Source: Nitrososphaerota archaeon (GTDB lineage Archaea; Thermoproteota; Nitrososphaeria; Nitrososphaerales; Nitrosopumilaceae). Taken from it: DNA of 64,000 bases. Shown here piece after piece: positions 7,939 through 15,378 of this stretch. Under the pieces are notes generated by a model. The model saw nothing but the letters and a program-made list of their open reading frames with translations, made no database searches and was not told where the DNA came from. Each line of letters opens with the position of its first letter. The first letter of the stretch is position 1. The DNA lies in assembly GCA_013287585.1 (NCBI GenBank), contig JABDDN010000002.1, positions 54,037 to 118,036 on the forward strand, read 5' to 3'. The translations under genes were made by a program, and so were the position numbers.

Positions 7939-8333
7939 TTAGAATTGAGATAGTGGTAAAGGGAGAATCGGATCTTTCCTTTACCAAATTGTTTGAATTC
8001 AGAAATGAAGACGATGCAATTTTTCATAATGTCGTAGAATTAGTCAAGGACAAACTCTCGAAAAATTTGAAACTAAACGTCAATGAAGCTTTGTCAGTAT
8101 ATTGTGCGTACATAGTAAGTGAAATACGTTCAAACAAATCTGAATCAGAAATAGTAAATAATTCATCAAAAATTTTAACAAGAGATAATGTTTTAATCGG
8201 AGTTCCAGAAACATTAAGAGAAATTACATTCAATATCACTTTAGATAATTTTCCAAAAAAGATAATTAAATATATTGAACCAATTCCAACTGCAAATTAC
8301 ATAATGGTAGATTCTGAAGCAAATGAGAATTAA
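7935..8333 (+). CDS. Urease gamma subunit (UreA)-like orphan, 132 aa
   Basis: Residues about 35-117 align convincingly with urease gamma: LKLNVNEALSVYCAYIVSEI corresponds to the LKLNYPEAxALI region, and ILTRDNVLIGVPETLREITF to the VLTRDDVMxGVPEMxxEVxxEATF signature, ending near EPIP like HNPI. There is an extra N-terminal segment of about 30 residues (IEIVVKGESDLSFTKLFEF) that true UreA lacks. The TTG start overlaps the ureohydrolase stop by 4 nt, so the two are translationally coupled. The bona fide urease operon with ureC is 6 kb away. A complex with the ureohydrolase, or an alternative urease gamma, are both possible; neither is shown. The UreA-like nature is seen in sequence; the role is inference. 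Confidence 0.8.
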   Translation: MIRIEIVVKGESDLSFTKLFEFRNEDDAIFHNVVELVKDKLSKNLKLNVNEALSVYCAYIVSEIRSNKSESEIVNNSSKILTRDNVLIGVPETLREITFNITLDNFPKKIIKYIEPIPTANYIMVDSEANEN

Positions 8334-8361
8334 TCAGTTATGAAAAGAAAGAAAAATTGAT

Positions 8362-8532
8362 GTGAATTTGAAGGAGATATACTGTCGTAACTGTAAAAAA
8401 TCATTTGGTAGGTACAATGAAAAATATTTTAATGATAAATCTATTGAAAAAATGATAAACGAGTATTGTTCGTTACATGTATTTTACGGGCATTATATAA
8501 TTATTAGAAAGATGTCTGAGATGCTCACATAG
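8362..8532 (+). CDS. Small zinc-ribbon-like protein, 56 aa
   Basis: A GTG-started frame containing CRNC at residues 8-11 and CSLH at 36-39, a CxxC...CxxH arrangement that could bind one zinc ion. The remainder is aromatic and basic. It follows the UreA-like gene by 28 bp on the same strand. Small size and lack of a recognisable family keep confidence moderate. Confidence 0.45.
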   Translation: MNLKEIYCRNCKKSFGRYNEKYFNDKSIEKMINEYCSLHVFYGHYIIIRKMSEMLT

Positions 8533-8609
8533 ATGCACACAAAAACCATCAGTCACTAAAAATGGAAAATTTAGTCATTTTTCTATTGGATTTATGCGGT
8601 ATGTAAGTA

Positions 8610-8683
8610 TGGGTCCACAGGGATTCGAACCCTGGATCTTCGCCGTGTAAGGGCGACGTCATAACCGGCTGGACTATGAACCC
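8610..8683 (-). tRNA. tRNA-Val (anticodon TAC)
   Basis: A complete cloverleaf on the minus strand: acceptor GGGTTCA/TGGACCC with discriminator A, D stem GTC/GAC, anticodon stem TCGCC/GGCGA with loop CTTACAC, and T stem CAGGG/CCCTG around TTCGAAT. No intron and no encoded CCA. The mature length of 74 nt is normal. Confidence 0.95.
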
Positions 8684-8772
8684 AAGCAAATTCCAATTAG
8701 AAATGCATTTAAACTTTGAGAATTTTATATGAAAAGAAAAACGCAGAAATTATCACCAACTGAATTCAAAAT

Positions 8773-9786
8773 ATGAATGAGATTGTTTTCTTTTCAAGTC
8801 CAATAGGTCTTGGACATACAACACGAGACATAGCTATTGCTCAATATCTTGATAAAAATTCTATAAAATTTATCAGTGGTAAGGGAGGATCAAAGTTATT
8901 TTCAGAATATGGTTTTGATATAGAAGACTTGTACCATCCTCCTCCTTTTGCAATCAATAACGGTAAATTACAAAAGCCATTAAATTGGCTTTTCAAATAT
9001 TATTCATATTATAAGGAATGTAAGGCCATATCATCAAATATAATAGAAAAAGAAAAACCAAATCTCATAGTTAGTGATGAGGATTTTGCATCACTTACAA
9101 TAGGACAGGAAAAAAAACTAAGAACAGTATTGATTACCGATATTTTAGAAACAAAATTTGTACGTGGAATTGGTTCTTTAATTGAAAAAAGGATGAATCG
9201 TTCAATGAAAGAGATAATTCAAAAATGTGATCTTGTAATTTTACCGGAAAATGGTCCTAATGAAGACAACATTGTAAGAGTTGGACCAATAGTAAGAAGT
9301 ATCATACAGACAAGAGAAGAATTAAGAAAGAAGTTTTTGTTCAATAAAAAAACAATTGTTGTAAGCATAGGAGGAACAAATGCAGGAAAATTTTTAATTG
9401 ATATAGTGATTGATATATTTGAAAAAATAAAATTAGATGCAGAACTTGTCATTGTCTCAGGACCATCATTAAAAATTCACAATGATAAGATACGAAATCT
9501 TGGTTTTGTAAATAATTTACATGAAATCATTTACGCGGCAGATTTGATAATTTCTCTTGCAGGCAAATCAACAATTGATGAATCTAAAAACTATGGAACA
9601 CCCGGTATTTTCATACCAATAAAGGGACATTTTGAACAAGAAGAAAATGCAAAAAAAGCTGGTTTTTCTTTTGATGATCTTTTCCGTTTAGAATCTTTGA
9701 TTCCAGAAAAAATTAATGAGAAAAGAATTCAAACAAATTTTGATGGTGCTCAGAAAGCTGCAAATCTGATAAAAAAGATATTATGA
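8773..9786 (+). CDS. MurG-like glycosyltransferase, 337 aa
   Basis: GT-B-fold glycosyltransferase related to MurG/GT28 and to the archaeal family typified by MJ1255. The N-terminal domain begins with a glycine-rich loop (SSPIGLGHTTRDIAIA), and the C-terminal nucleotide-sugar domain includes VVSIGGTNAGKF, the VSGPSLKIHN segment, and the donor-binding region ADLIISLAGKSTIDESKNYGTP. There is no membrane segment. The likely role is transfer of a sugar to a lipid or protein acceptor in the envelope; donor and acceptor are unknown. It is monocistronic, beginning 89 bp from tRNA-Val. Confidence 0.85.
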   Translation: MNEIVFFSSPIGLGHTTRDIAIAQYLDKNSIKFISGKGGSKLFSEYGFDIEDLYHPPPFAINNGKLQKPLNWLFKYYSYYKECKAISSNIIEKEKPNLIVSDEDFASLTIGQEKKLRTVLITDILETKFVRGIGSLIEKRMNRSMKEIIQKCDLVILPENGPNEDNIVRVGPIVRSIIQTREELRKKFLFNKKTIVVSIGGTNAGKFLIDIVIDIFEKIKLDAELVIVSGPSLKIHNDKIRNLGFVNNLHEIIYAADLIISLAGKSTIDESKNYGTPGIFIPIKGHFEQEENAKKAGFSFDDLFRLESLIPEKINEKRIQTNFDGAQKAANLIKKIL

Positions 9787-9930
9787 TTAGTTGTTTTGTT
9801 GAAAATTAATACAGCCAGTTATTTCCTTACATAACGATTCATTATGCACTAAACCTACCTCAGGAACATATTGTAAAATATGATTTGTATTTTTGTCTTT
9901 GAATAGTTCACCTTGTATAAGGTCACTCAA
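9787..9930 (-). CDS. Possible small protein, 47 aa
   Basis: A TTG-started frame (LSDLIQGELFKDKNTNHILQ at its start, with two cysteines near residues 35 and 41) on the opposite strand between the glycosyltransferase and the aspartokinase promoter. Amino-acid composition looks protein-like, but no family is recognised and there is no clear ribosome-binding site. The rest of the 9931-10083 gap is AT-rich promoter sequence. Confidence 0.3.
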   Translation of the reverse strand: MSDLIQGELFKDKNTNHILQYVPEVGLVHNESLCKEITGCINFQQNN

Positions 9931-10047
9931 TTGAATTCATCTCAAAATTTATCACAAATGACATAATTGACTAGTCTAAATTCCAGATTTAAGGAATGCG
10001 CATAATTCATCTGAATTCAAATGTCATCAGATTCATAGTTTACCCAA

Positions 10048-10057
10048 ACTTTATACA
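10048..10057 (+). promoter_or_regulatory. TATA box of the aspartokinase gene
   Basis: ACTTTATACA ends 26 bp before the TTG start, so transcription would begin at or next to the start codon. This supports the TTG start and a leaderless messenger. Confidence 0.5.
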
Positions 10058-10083
10058 CGGATTTTGAGAGCTGTAATTAAGTT

Positions 10084-11499
10084 TTGAAAAATCTAGTAAT
10101 TGCAAAGTTTGGCGGAAGTGCGATAGGAATTGATGGTAAGCAAATACCTCTTATCATCAAGCGCATTAATGAATTAAAAAAAGATGCCAAAGTAATCGCT
10201 GTCTTTTCTGCTCCTTTAACTGAACATGATAGCAAACAAAGATCTCTTACAGACATTGCTTTAAAAATTGGTCAAAAAGCAGAAGAAGGAAATCCAGTAA
10301 GCATTGAGGAATTAAAAAAACCATATCAGAAAATATTAGAATTTGTAGACAAGAAATACCAAGATGATTGTAAAAAAATAATTGACTCCTTGTTGGAAAA
10401 ATCATCAAATGCATTGAATATAGCTATACAAAAAAAAGAATTTGCATATGAAACAAGATCCAGAGTTCTTGCCTATTCTGGAGAAATACTCATGTCACAT
10501 GTAATGAATTATGTCCTAAAAAGTGCAGGAATTAAATCAGATGTGATAGGATTTGATACATGGCCAATCATAACTGACAAAAATATAGAGTCAGCAAACT
10601 TTTTGGTTATGGAATCTTCTCAAAATGTAAATGCCATTGAGGCTTTACTAGAAAAAAATGATGTGCTATCTATTGGGGGATTTATTGGAAAAACTATTGA
10701 TGGATTAGAAACTACCTATGAAAGAGGAGGTTCAGATAGAACTGCTGCAGATCTTGGTATATTATTTAGCAAAAAATATCACACTAAAATTGATTTTGAA
10801 AAGGATAGTGCGGTTCTTTCTGCCGATCCAAGAATTGTGAAAGAAGAATTAGAAGACATTGGACAACTTTCGTATAACGAAGCTAGAATTGCAGGTATGT
10901 TTGGAATGAAAATACTAGATCCAATTGCAATAAAAGAGATTGTAGAAAATGGTGTAGATTTACCAATAATAATAACTGATATGAATAGACCTGAGAAACT
11001 TACTACTATTGGGAGAAATCCTAGTAAAAAAAACGGTCATCCTCTTAAGATAGTTACAGGGAAAAAGAACTGTGCAATATTACGAATAGAAAGTGTTTCT
11101 GCACAAAGTTTGTTTGAATCCCTTGAAAAAGACAAGAGATATGGCGAATTTGTAATTTTATCTCCCTATACAAAAGATGGCATAGAATTTACTAGAGTGT
11201 TGTTTCTTGATGCAGATTATGTAAAACGAAATGAAAGATACATTCTAGCATTTGATTCGTTAGCTTCAATTACTTACAATAGAGGTGTTATTACTTTGAT
11301 AGGAGATGAGATGTGGCGTGTACAACAGATTGCATCCAAAGCTAGCTCTAAGATAGGCGAGGCTGGTTTAAACATACTAAACATGGATGCTCAGGAAGAG
11401 ACTTCACGAATTATAATAGTAATAGAGGACACTGGAGATAACATAGAAAAAGCTATTCGTACAGTACATAATGAAAGATCAAAAATCAAGTTTGTATAG
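10084..11499 (+). CDS. lysC: Aspartate kinase, 471 aa
   Basis: Phosphorylates aspartate at the head of threonine, methionine and lysine synthesis. The N-terminal kinase domain shows KFGGSAIG at residues 8-15, the TYERGGSDRTAADLG catalytic and substrate segment near 220, and VLSADPRIV near 250. Two C-terminal ACT domains (about 325-471) are the usual allosteric sites for amino-acid inhibition. The TTG start is supported by the KFGGS distance and by a TATA box 26 bp upstream. asd (59421) and thrC (27353) in this window carry out later steps. The symbol is by family; a threonine-sensitive isoform is equally possible. Confidence 0.94.
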   Translation: MKNLVIAKFGGSAIGIDGKQIPLIIKRINELKKDAKVIAVFSAPLTEHDSKQRSLTDIALKIGQKAEEGNPVSIEELKKPYQKILEFVDKKYQDDCKKIIDSLLEKSSNALNIAIQKKEFAYETRSRVLAYSGEILMSHVMNYVLKSAGIKSDVIGFDTWPIITDKNIESANFLVMESSQNVNAIEALLEKNDVLSIGGFIGKTIDGLETTYERGGSDRTAADLGILFSKKYHTKIDFEKDSAVLSADPRIVKEELEDIGQLSYNEARIAGMFGMKILDPIAIKEIVENGVDLPIIITDMNRPEKLTTIGRNPSKKNGHPLKIVTGKKNCAILRIESVSAQSLFESLEKDKRYGEFVILSPYTKDGIEFTRVLFLDADYVKRNERYILAFDSLASITYNRGVITLIGDEMWRVQQIASKASSKIGEAGLNILNMDAQEETSRIIIVIEDTGDNIEKAIRTVHNERSKIKFV

Positions 11500-11515
11500 A
11501 GACAAAAATTGAATA

Positions 11516-11590
11516 TTACTTCTTTCTTTTTCTGCGTACAGCATGCTGATCTGCGATTCTCATATGCTTACCTGTTTTCCTTTTAACCAT
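11516..11590 (-). CDS. Tiny, very basic protein, 24 aa
   Basis: An ATG-to-TAA frame of 24 codons beginning MVKRKTGKHMRIADQHAVRR and ending in KRKK, with more than 40 percent Lys/Arg/His. It is convergent with the aspartokinase gene, 16 bp from its stop. The composition recalls minimal ribosomal proteins such as eL41, but the sequence is not that of eL41. It may be a ribosome-associated or RNA-binding peptide; existence as a gene is inference from composition. Confidence 0.4.
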   Translation of the reverse strand: MVKRKTGKHMRIADQHAVRRKRKK

Positions 11591-11694
11591 ACTGAAACAA
11601 ATGAAATGACACTAGTTAATTCTTGCTTTTAGCAATTTAATGTAGGAATAATTTCTGGATTTATTTTGAAAACAACTGATATTTAGCTTAAGCA

Positions 11695-11800
11695 ATTGAC
11701 CCCTACAAGCCTATACCTGTAGAAGTCAAAGTGGGTTTATTCTTGGGCCTCGTATCTAGAATCAGCCCGGCGTTACCCAAAACACGCGCTATTGTATATA
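11695..11800 (+). ncRNA. Candidate structured RNA (GC-rich intergenic island)
   Basis: Within an AT-rich gap of 235 bp lies a markedly GC-richer stretch with nested complementary segments: CTACA...TGTAG around 11703-11723, and GGGT-N8-GGGC...GCCC-N6-ACCC around 11733-11779, followed by AAAACAC. The second hairpin with its internal loop and downstream ACA resembles the layout of an archaeal H/ACA guide RNA. The strand and family are uncertain, and it could instead be a 3' element of the converging 72-aa gene. Confidence 0.35.
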
Positions 11801-11825
11801 CACATCGGCAATATTTAGACCTGAT

Positions 11826-12044
11826 CTATATAGATCCATTAGTATTACTAGCAATAATCCACAAGATGAGAGCCACCGCAATCAAGGCATACCACTTCCA
11901 GTTATTTTTATTCAAGAAAACATTTTTTGAGGCTAGTTCCTCATCCTTTGTTACAGATAGACGAATTTTTCTCATCTCAAATCCATTTCCAATTAGACCT
12001 ATCACTAGAAGAGCGACTGTAACAAATGAGAGAATTGAGTTCAT
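11826..12044 (-). CDS. Small two-helix membrane protein, 72 aa
   Basis: Two hydrophobic segments (ILSFVTVALLVIGLIGNGF at about 4-22 and YALIAVALILWIIAS at about 52-66) separated by a charged cytoplasmic or extracellular loop of about 30 residues rich in Lys and Glu. No family recognised. The opposite-strand frame in the same place is long but hydrophilic and improbable, so the minus strand is chosen. Its promoter would face the aminotransferase gene. Confidence 0.6.
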   Translation of the reverse strand: MNSILSFVTVALLVIGLIGNGFEMRKIRLSVTKDEELASKNVFLNKNNWKWYALIAVALILWIIASNTNGSI

Positions 12045-12181
12045 AGGAATAAATATCTCAAACTTAAATTTAAAGAAACTAGGCTTTCAGTTATAAAATT
12101 AAAACAATGATTTCAATTTTGTCAAACGTCCTTCTAAATCCTGATTAATTCTTTAAATTACCAGACTCCGTGTCCTTTTCT

Positions 12182-13096
12182 ATGAAAGAACAAGGAAAAA
12201 TTTGGATGAATGGTAAGCTTGTACCATTCAAAGATGCCAAAGTACATGTCCTTACCCATGCATTACATTATTCAACAGCAGTCTTTGAAGGAATTAGATG
12301 TTATAACACTCCAAAAGGTTCCATGATATTTCGATTACCAGAACATGTGGATAGATTATTCAAATCAGCAAAAATGTATTCTATGAAATTACCCTATTCA
12401 AAAAATGAAATTTCTAAAGCAATAATAGAAACAGTAAAGGCAAGTAAGTTAAAAGAATGTTATATCAGGCCAATTGCTTACTATGGTTACGGAGTACTTG
12501 GTTTAACTCCGACTCCAAACAAAATTGATCTTGCTATTGCATGTTGGGAATGGAAACTTGGTGAATCAAGTGCAGGAAAAGTACGTGGCGCCAGATGTAA
12601 AGTTTCAAGTTGGTTAAGAATAGACTCTAGATCCCAACCCATGCAAGCAAAAGCTGCCTCAAACTATGCAAATGCAGCACTTGCCAGAGTAGAAGCTCTA
12701 AAAGATGGCTATGATGAAGCTATAATGTTAAATTATAATGGCAAAGTCTCAGAAGGAAGTGCAGAAAATATTTTTCTTGTAAATAATGGCGAGATATTTA
12801 CTCCTCCGTTAAGTGCTGGCATATTAAATGGCATAACAAGAGACAGTGTCATCAAAATAGCAAAAGCTGATGAGATTTCAATAACAGAAGCAAATATCGA
12901 TAGAGAGGATCTCTATGTTGCTGATGAAGTATTTATGACTGGAACAGCCGCAGAGGTAAAATCTGTAACAGAAATTGACAACATAACAATTGGAGATGGG
13001 AAGCCTGGCAAGATAACACGAAAGCTCCAAAACGCCTTTTTGAACGTGGCCATGGGAAAAGATAAAAGATTTTCAAAATGGCTAACTCCAATTTGA
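12182..13096 (+). CDS. ilvE: Branched-chain amino acid aminotransferase (class IV), 304 aa
   Basis: PLP-dependent fold-type IV transaminase for the last step of valine, leucine and isoleucine synthesis. It shows HALHYSTAVFEGIRCY near residue 25, the RLPEHVDRLFKSAKMY segment, the Schiff-base lysine in MQAKAASNYANAALA, and EGSAENIFLV plus GILNGITRDSV near the phosphate-binding end. The frame extends 4 codons upstream to a GTG at 12170. ATG at 12182 is preferred because a CTTTAAATT box at 12151-12159 would place the transcript start almost exactly there, giving a leaderless message. Confidence 0.93.
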   Translation: MKEQGKIWMNGKLVPFKDAKVHVLTHALHYSTAVFEGIRCYNTPKGSMIFRLPEHVDRLFKSAKMYSMKLPYSKNEISKAIIETVKASKLKECYIRPIAYYGYGVLGLTPTPNKIDLAIACWEWKLGESSAGKVRGARCKVSSWLRIDSRSQPMQAKAASNYANAALARVEALKDGYDEAIMLNYNGKVSEGSAENIFLVNNGEIFTPPLSAGILNGITRDSVIKIAKADEISITEANIDREDLYVADEVFMTGTAAEVKSVTEIDNITIGDGKPGKITRKLQNAFLNVAMGKDKRFSKWLTPI

Positions 13097-13164
13097 AAAT
13101 ATACCTCAAATGATACAAAATCATACCTGAAAGATTCAATTACAACAACACCATCATTTCAGAT

Positions 13165-13338
13165 ATGGTATTATCAATGGTTGACCAACACAAACCAAAA
13201 TGTTATCTCTGTAACGAAACTTTTGAAGATATTGAAGAATTAAGAAAGCATCAAGATATAACACATAAAGAATTTATCGAATATCACAAAAATAGCCATG
13301 AACATTCTCCTGCTCCAGGCGATGTAACTGTATTTTGA
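13165..13338 (+). CDS. C2H2 zinc finger mini-protein, 57 aa
   Basis: One clear C2H2 finger: CYLCNETF then LRKHQDITH, giving Cys-X2-Cys-X12-His-X5-His spacing, followed by a histidine-rich tail (EYHKNSHEH). A Met at residue 5 could also be the start. It is followed 14 bp later by another cysteine-rich mini-gene on the same strand, suggesting a small operon. It is analogous to the 60-aa two-finger protein at 5683. Confidence 0.68.
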   Translation: MVLSMVDQHKPKCYLCNETFEDIEELRKHQDITHKEFIEYHKNSHEHSPAPGDVTVF

Positions 13339-13352
13339 TTTGAGAGATTCTT

Positions 13353-13514
13353 ATGGAAACAAATTCTCAAAACTACTCTGCAAAAATTTGTTGGTTTTGT
13401 AAAAAGGGCAGACATGATGAATGTATGAAAAAGATTCCTATTGATGCAGTGTCAGATGGCCCGCATGATTGTACTTTTGATACAAAATTAGTAGACTGTC
13501 AATGTATACATTAG
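13353..13514 (+). CDS. Cysteine-rich metal-binding mini-protein, 53 aa
   Basis: Contains CWFC at 13-16, HDEC at 21-24, HDC at 38-40 and CQCIH at 49-53, enough Cys/His ligands for two zinc or iron sites. No known family is recognised. It follows the C2H2 mini-gene by 14 bp and precedes a convergent tRNA gene, so its 3' end is tight. The dense and evenly spaced ligands argue that this is a real protein. Confidence 0.6.
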   Translation: METNSQNYSAKICWFCKKGRHDECMKKIPIDAVSDGPHDCTFDTKLVDCQCIH

Positions 13515-13533
13515 AATATTTTTTCTAAAATAG

Positions 13534-13622
13534 CGGGTCTAGTGGGATTTGAACCCACGACATAGGGATTTCTCTGAAAGATCATAAGAGTCCCTCGCTC
13601 TACCTGGCTGAGCCATAGACCC
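13534..13622 (-). tRNA. tRNA-Lys (anticodon CTT) with a 15-nt intron
   Basis: Cloverleaf on the minus strand: acceptor GGGTCTA/TAGACCC with discriminator G, D stem GCTC/GAGC, anticodon stem AGGGA/TCCCT, and T stem GTGGG/CCCAC. The anticodon loop is expanded. CTCT pairs with AGAG, with 3-nt bulges TAT and AAA, a textbook bulge-helix-bulge. Cutting at TA^T and AA^A removes 15 nt (TGATCTTTCAGAGAA) at the canonical 37/38 position and leaves loop CTCTTAA. No CCA is encoded. Confidence 0.92.
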
Positions 13623-13679
13623 GCAAAATAGCAAACACTAAGTTCGTTATTTAAACTTGAGTTGAAATAAAATTAATTT

Positions 13680-14276
13680 TTAGTTTTTAACTGTCTCAAT
13701 TTGAGAGTATTTTTCTAATATTTTAGTCAAGACAGTAGAAACTGGGGCGTTGTTCATTTTTTCTTTTTCCACAAGGAGTTTTCTATATGCATCAAGTGTA
13801 ATGTACACTGGAATAGAACCATTTCCTTCCAAGAGTCCTCTAACTTTATAGAGTGCAGTTTCCATTCCTTTTTCTGCTGTCTTTGCAAATTTAATTTTGT
13901 TTAAAATGCTGCCTAGTGGACCTAATGGCATTTCATAATTTACTGTCATGGTAAGTTTAGTTAGTTTTTCTTCTATTGATTTGAATTCAACTGCAATGTC
14001 CCATTTTTTGAAAGGACCTTTGATCATTTTAGCTGCAATTCTTTGTTCTGGTATGAATTCTGTTGTTTCACAATCCCATTCTAGTCTTTTACCATCAAAA
14101 TCACCTATTACTCTAAAGGTAGTTCCTACACCCATGCCTGCTTTAACATCCATAGGTACGACAGTCATTCCTACTCGCTCTTCAAATTGGTCAGAAATGT
14201 GTTCAGGTCTTGCAAAATAAGTGAAGACATCAGAGACTTTGGACTTGATATCTATTGTTTTACTAACAATGGCCAT
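13680..14276 (-). CDS. SRPBCC (START-like) domain protein, 198 aa
   Basis: Residues about 1-150 have the SRPBCC lipid-binding fold pattern: an opening strand VSKTIDIKSKVSDVFTYFAR, the FARPEHISDQF segment, alternating strands (TTFRVIGDFDGKRLEWDCE), and a long C-terminal helix (KTAEKGMETALYKVRGLLEG). A helical extension of about 45 residues follows. Such proteins bind hydrophobic ligands, and the ligand here is unknown. It is divergent from the 186-aa membrane protein gene, sharing a 103-bp promoter region. Confidence 0.82.
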   Translation of the reverse strand: MAIVSKTIDIKSKVSDVFTYFARPEHISDQFEERVGMTVVPMDVKAGMGVGTTFRVIGDFDGKRLEWDCETTEFIPEQRIAAKMIKGPFKKWDIAVEFKSIEEKLTKLTMTVNYEMPLGPLGSILNKIKFAKTAEKGMETALYKVRGLLEGNGSIPVYITLDAYRKLLVEKEKMNNAPVSTVLTKILEKYSQIETVKN

Positions 14277-14379
14277 ACATTCCCCGTTCTTGTCAGACGA
14301 GATTTAAAGCTTTTGCTAATTTTCAATGATCTAATTATATCTTGTAATAATATATTAAAGAAAACCGCATAACAAAACG

Positions 14380-14940
14380 ATGCGAAAATCTGGCTGTTTT
14401 TTATTATTACTTTTTTTAGGTGTTCTAACAATTCCTGCAATTCAGAGTGCAAGTGCACACTCTGAATTCAATTCTAATGACGAAACAATTGGTAATTATG
14501 AAGTACAAGTTGCAACCATACCTGAAATCCCATCTGCAAATGAACCATTCAAACTTGAATTTAGAGTTTTAAATTATGCACAATCTACTAGTAGCTATCT
14601 TAATTCATTTAATACCCAAAATAGTGAAGTTGACCATTTTAGAATGGGGGTAAGGGTATTCTATAATGACAAATTAATTGACACAATGGCCCCCCAGAAT
14701 CATGATGGTGGCCAATGGAACATTCCCTATACTTTTCACGAATCTGGAAACCATGTGATTGAAGTTGATCTATATAATGCAGGACCAAATGGAGAGACAT
14801 TAACTTATCAATTTAATGTTTCAGCAGTAAACATCTTTGGCCCAATTTTTATATATGTAATTTCTGCAGGCGGGTTTGGATGTTTTACATTAATCATCTG
14901 GATATGGATTTCAAAGAAAAGAATGAAACCTAAACCTTAG
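14380..14940 (+). CDS. Secreted, membrane-anchored beta-sandwich protein next to the oxidase operon, 186 aa
   Basis: Residues 1-26 are a signal peptide ending in SASA, so the mature chain would begin with His (HSEFNSND), as seen in several periplasmic copper proteins of the CopC type. Residues about 40-145 look like an immunoglobulin-like beta sandwich (PFKLEFRVLNY, HVIEVDLYNAGPNG, LTYQFNVS). Residues about 152-177 form one transmembrane helix with a basic tail facing the cytoplasm. It overlaps the convergent heme A synthase gene by 11 bp. A role in copper delivery to the oxidase is inference from position and the N-terminal His. Confidence 0.7.
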   Translation: MRKSGCFLLLLFLGVLTIPAIQSASAHSEFNSNDETIGNYEVQVATIPEIPSANEPFKLEFRVLNYAQSTSSYLNSFNTQNSEVDHFRMGVRVFYNDKLIDTMAPQNHDGGQWNIPYTFHESGNHVIEVDLYNAGPNGETLTYQFNVSAVNIFGPIFIYVISAGGFGCFTLIIWIWISKKRMKPKP

Positions 14941-15376
14941 TTTGTATGGTCGGAGATCTAGCTAATCTAAATGCAAATAATGTAGTAAGAAGAGTCATTG
15001 CAAAAAGCAAAATTCCAACACCATTATGAATCGCAACTATTACTGCGTGAAGTTGTGTATCAATAACTATTGCTCCTAATGCTATTTGTGAAACGGCTAG
15101 AATACCAGCTAAAGTTCCAGTGATTCTTATTTTTGTATTAGAACCTGTTACTTTCCAGCTTCCTATTGCAGTTGCTACAATTAATACTCCTGTTGTTGCT
15201 GCAATAAATCTATGAATCCATTCTGTCAAATATTCTGCAGATGGAAGAATTCCACTTGGACATAAAGGCCATTTTGGACAAGAAAGACCCTGGCCACTTG
15301 CTTGAAGATATCCTCCAATAAACATCAGAGAGTACAAAATTACAAGAGAAGCAAGTGCTAGATATTTAAAATGCAT
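14930..15376 (-). CDS. ctaA: Heme A synthase, half-size CtaA/Cox15 type, 148 aa
   Basis: Converts heme O to heme A for the aa3 oxidase. Four transmembrane helices are visible. Key histidines are in EYLTEWIHRFIAA (first helix pair) and in QLHAVIVAIHNGVG. The paired cysteines in LSCPKWPLCPSG occur in the extracytoplasmic loop, as in other CtaA proteins. Bacterial CtaA has eight helices; half-size four-helix forms are known from archaea and would function as dimers. It is last in the oxidase operon, 2 bp after the cupredoxin gene. Heme O synthase is at 61086. Confidence 0.88.
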   Translation of the reverse strand: MHFKYLALASLVILYSLMFIGGYLQASGQGLSCPKWPLCPSGILPSAEYLTEWIHRFIAATTGVLIVATAIGSWKVTGSNTKIRITGTLAGILAVSQIALGAIVIDTQLHAVIVAIHNGVGILLFAMTLLTTLFAFRLARSPTIQTKV

Positions 15377-15378
15377 AA

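Noticed and set aside
11731..12096. 121-aa plus-strand frame across the 72-aa membrane protein gene
   Set aside because: It runs antisense to a more convincing two-helix membrane protein and covers the GC-rich structured island; no domain is recognisable.
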